A stretch of DNA of 64,000 nucleotides from Caprimulgus europaeus (Eukaryota > Chordata > Aves > Caprimulgiformes > Caprimulgidae), in the NCBI GenBank assembly GCA_907165065.1, contig OU015538.1, positions 16,817,165-16,881,164 on the forward strand. Reading direction: 5' to 3'. The notes beneath the pieces are model-generated. The model was not told the origin of the DNA. It did no database searches and saw only the letters and a program-made list of their open reading frames with translations. Both the position numbers and the translations under genes were made by a program. Below, piece by piece: positions 63,901 to 64,000 of the stretch; the stretch's first letter is position 1; every line of letters begins with the position of its first letter.

Positions 63901-64000
63901 TAAGAAATGTCACTGGAAGAGTGCGCTGTGTGGGCAAAGGAACTGGTGCATCTTCAGGGAACAACCCAGAGTACCCAGGTATAAAAAAGATAAAACAAAG

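Larger units (their letters stand above)
54589..64000. other. Unique non-coding DNA to the window end
   Basis: No gene supported. The 116-codon frame at 58975-59325 (minus), the 108-codon frame at 57670-57996 (plus; its F-rich middle comes from a T tract), the 79-codon frame at 58117-58356 and the 72-codon frame at 63349-63567 have no recognisable domain. Simple tracts include T at 55346-55359, (ATG)n near 56354-56366 and T at 57838-57852. A G-rich segment lies near 55366-55402. Confidence 0.6.

Noticed and set aside
1-64000. tRNA, rRNA, snRNA, known microRNA or CRISPR-like arrays
   Set aside because: No B-box-like GGTTCGAATC motif in tRNA context, no U-RNA or rRNA landmarks, no microRNA seed-plus-hairpin that I know, and no regularly spaced repeat array were seen.

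Overview
The window is AT-rich, gene-poor vertebrate nuclear DNA. The clade marker is the LINE family CR1: several 3'-end fragments carry the ATTCTATG-type terminal repeat and the matching C-terminal reverse-transcriptase-protein reading frame. Together with low repeat density and no mammalian-type SINEs, this points to a bird, with another archosaur or a turtle less likely. No host protein-coding gene, rRNA, tRNA or snRNA could be supported. Open frames are at most about 135 codons, and the only one with a recognisable protein is the tail of a CR1 ORF2. The window is best read as a gene desert or the inside of a very large intron.

Layout. 1-9.1 kb is mostly unique DNA with low-complexity tracts (a TC/TG microsatellite near 3.1 kb, a G/T-only block at 5.43-5.57 kb) and a homeodomain-motif-rich AT block at 6.8-7.35 kb. 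At 9.16-9.43 kb lies a well-preserved CR1 3' end on the minus strand. At 12.88-13.01 kb a CR1 copy joins reverse-transcriptase sequence directly to the 3' tail. At 14.17-14.25 kb there is a perfect 39-bp inverted repeat with a 2-bp loop, the most striking single structure here. At 21.9-22.1 kb there is a local CpG cluster. From 27.6 to 28.2 kb a TA/CA microsatellite is followed by an unclassified dispersed repeat and a GC-richer block; a second copy of that repeat lies at 33.9 kb, beside another CR1 (33.14-33.59 kb). From 34.5 kb to the end the DNA is again largely unique. It contains several blocks that look like conserved non-coding regulatory DNA (36.5, 43.0-43.8, 52.2-52.6 kb), short CR1 tails (45.1 and perhaps 47.5 kb), and two CTCF-like motifs in divergent orientation (54.58 and 56.81 kb).

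There is no operon-like or pathway organisation to describe. If the window has a function, it is most likely regulatory (enhancers, chromatin boundary) or in non-coding transcripts. I did not find a new gene system. The leads most worth following are the 80-bp hairpin, the unclassified repeat pair, the divergent CTCF-like pair and the candidate conserved blocks. All regulatory calls rest on motif reading alone.
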